Assembly (NCBI GenBank): GCA_905250075.1
Contig: CAJNOP010000003.1
Location: forward strand, 3,204,833-3,268,832
From: Rotaria sp. Silwood1
Taxonomy: Eukaryota; Rotifera; Eurotatoria; Philodinida; Philodinidae
Reading direction: 5' to 3'
DNA: 64,000 nt
The notes below the pieces were generated by a model, which worked only from the letters and a program-made list of their open reading frames with translations, was not told the DNA's origin and did no database searches. This document shows positions 62,845 through 64,000 of the stretch, one piece after another (position 1 is the first letter of the stretch; each line of letters starts with the position of its first letter). A program made the translations under genes and the position numbers.

Positions 62845-64000
62845 TTCGTATTCAAATAATAATATTAGATAATAATAATAGGAATTGAAAGACGATGGTC
62901 TAAAATATAATATACAAAAAGAGAATATGTTTTATCAATCATTGATATTATTTTTAGATAGTAAGAGGGCTAAGTTTATGCATATACAATTCAGATAACA
63001 TATAGTCAATCGTTTCTTTTTTTTTATTCATGTAAAAAACAAAAAGCTTCTATGGGTATTTTGTACTAAAGCAACTTTGAGAAAAGTAATAACAATTTTC
63101 TGGTTTATGCTATTTCTTGATGAAAACATATCTTTCATATAGAATAATTACAGATAAACCTTAGATGTTTATGTAATATTCCATATCTTCAAAACAATTG
63201 ACAGCTCTCTAATTTATTTCTCATTTCTATTATTCGAACATGCATATGTTTGACGAGGCGTTGACTCACATAGATCAATATGCTTCTTTTTTTTCCATAA
63301 CTTATCTCAAGTGTAATACCACGTTGACACATTTTTCTTAATAATATATTCAGATATATATATTACACATATATATTAACAAATTAGCTGATCGATATTT
63401 TCTTATTTTGGTTTTATTAGTAAGAGAAAGTAATTGAGCATTATAGAATCGATTGGAAAATAACTATTAACCATTATTCGCCATTAAGGTTTTTTTTCTT
63501 TTTCTTTTTCTTTTATTTTAGACTTAATAAATATTACTAACAGAAAGAAAAAGAAAAAAAAGAACTTTGATCAAGATTAATATTATTCAAGTAATAGTGT
63601 GACAAAAAAGACATCTGTTCTAGATAGATCATTTATGAATGTATATATATGAAGATTTCCTTCTTTTGACAGTAATAACAAAGAAAAATTTCTTGGCAAG
63701 ATCTCTAATTACTTTAGTACTATTTTACACAGAATATATTGTAAAACTATCTATAGAAAATTATTATAATATGAATTGTGACAAAAAAAAAATACTTCGA
63801 AGAAAAGAATACTTGATAAAAATATTAACACATACATACGCGTCTACCCACTTAGTGTGTTACGCTACGAATAAACATTAATCGAGAGATTTTTATTCCC
63901 TATTGTAGTTGTGCTAACATTTTCTAATATGATTAAAGTATGTGTATTTTCAATACACCCACATAAAAACCAGGCATGTTCCTTGGTGACATCACGCATA
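62845..64000. other. Intergenic region upstream of the P2X gene
   Basis: AT-rich DNA with short TA repeats (near 63351-63377) and poly-A/T runs. On the minus strand a TTTTAG acceptor-like site lies at about 62901-62906, 57 bases or more upstream of the P2X ATG. The frame at 63639-63881 is low-complexity and not supported. No gene was seen to the window edge. Confidence 0.55.

Overview
The window looks like nuclear DNA of a small-genome animal, most likely a bdelloid rotifer (Adineta/Rotaria type). The DNA is strongly AT-rich. All modelled introns are GT-AG and most are only 45-100 bp, with a second class of 0.5-1.4 kb introns. The gene set is metazoan: SKI-family corepressor, P2X channel, trypsin-fold protein, FG nucleoporin and ciliary genes. 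An NHL-repeat protein with N-R-[IV]-Q-x-W repeats resembles the NHL families that are expanded in bdelloids. The species assignment is an inference. Each complete multi-exon model below was joined by hand and closes to a multiple of three with consistent intron phases.

Layout. 1-2001 (+): 3' part of an unrecognised protein with two C2H2-like fingers. 2002-3979: gene-free, with a GC-rich palindrome and a 20-bp tandem repeat. 3980-6221 (+): RGP1 (RAB6 GEF partner). 6317-15196 (+): UBE3C-type HECT ubiquitin ligase, starting 95 bp after RGP1. 17102-18278 (+): secreted trypsin-fold protein that has lost catalytic His and Ser. 19245-20749 (-): secreted or surface-anchored NHL-repeat protein. 22879-24303 (+): SKOR/Fussel corepressor. 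24960-26352 (+): CFAP96. 26386-26963 (-): PDRG1, tail-to-tail with CFAP96. 28288-29220 (-): guanylate kinase. 31294-31854 (-): BUD31. 32205-36431 (-): NUP153-type nucleoporin. 36432-44406: gene-poor, with one element bearing 31-bp terminal inverted repeats. 44407-55951 (+): C2CD3 in 27 exons. 56464-57097: a large fold-back repeat. 57360-57962 (+): a 200-residue protein resembling only the C-terminus of CEP290. 60004-62844 (-): a P2X ATP-gated channel.

How the genes relate. This is an ordinary eukaryotic mixture rather than one pathway. Three genes are ciliary or centriolar (CFAP96, C2CD3, CEP290-like), which suits a heavily ciliated animal. RGP1 and UBE3C are so close that co-transcription is plausible. 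Several start codons sit directly at or just after a 3' splice-site sequence, as expected for spliced-leader trans-splicing or for introns in the 5' UTR.

No tRNA, rRNA, CRISPR array or intact autonomous transposon was recognised. The most unusual content is the pseudo-protease, the fold-back element and its relatives, the TIR element, the GC-rich palindrome, the stand-alone CEP290 tail and the duplicated-finger protein. I found no convincing wholly new multi-gene system.
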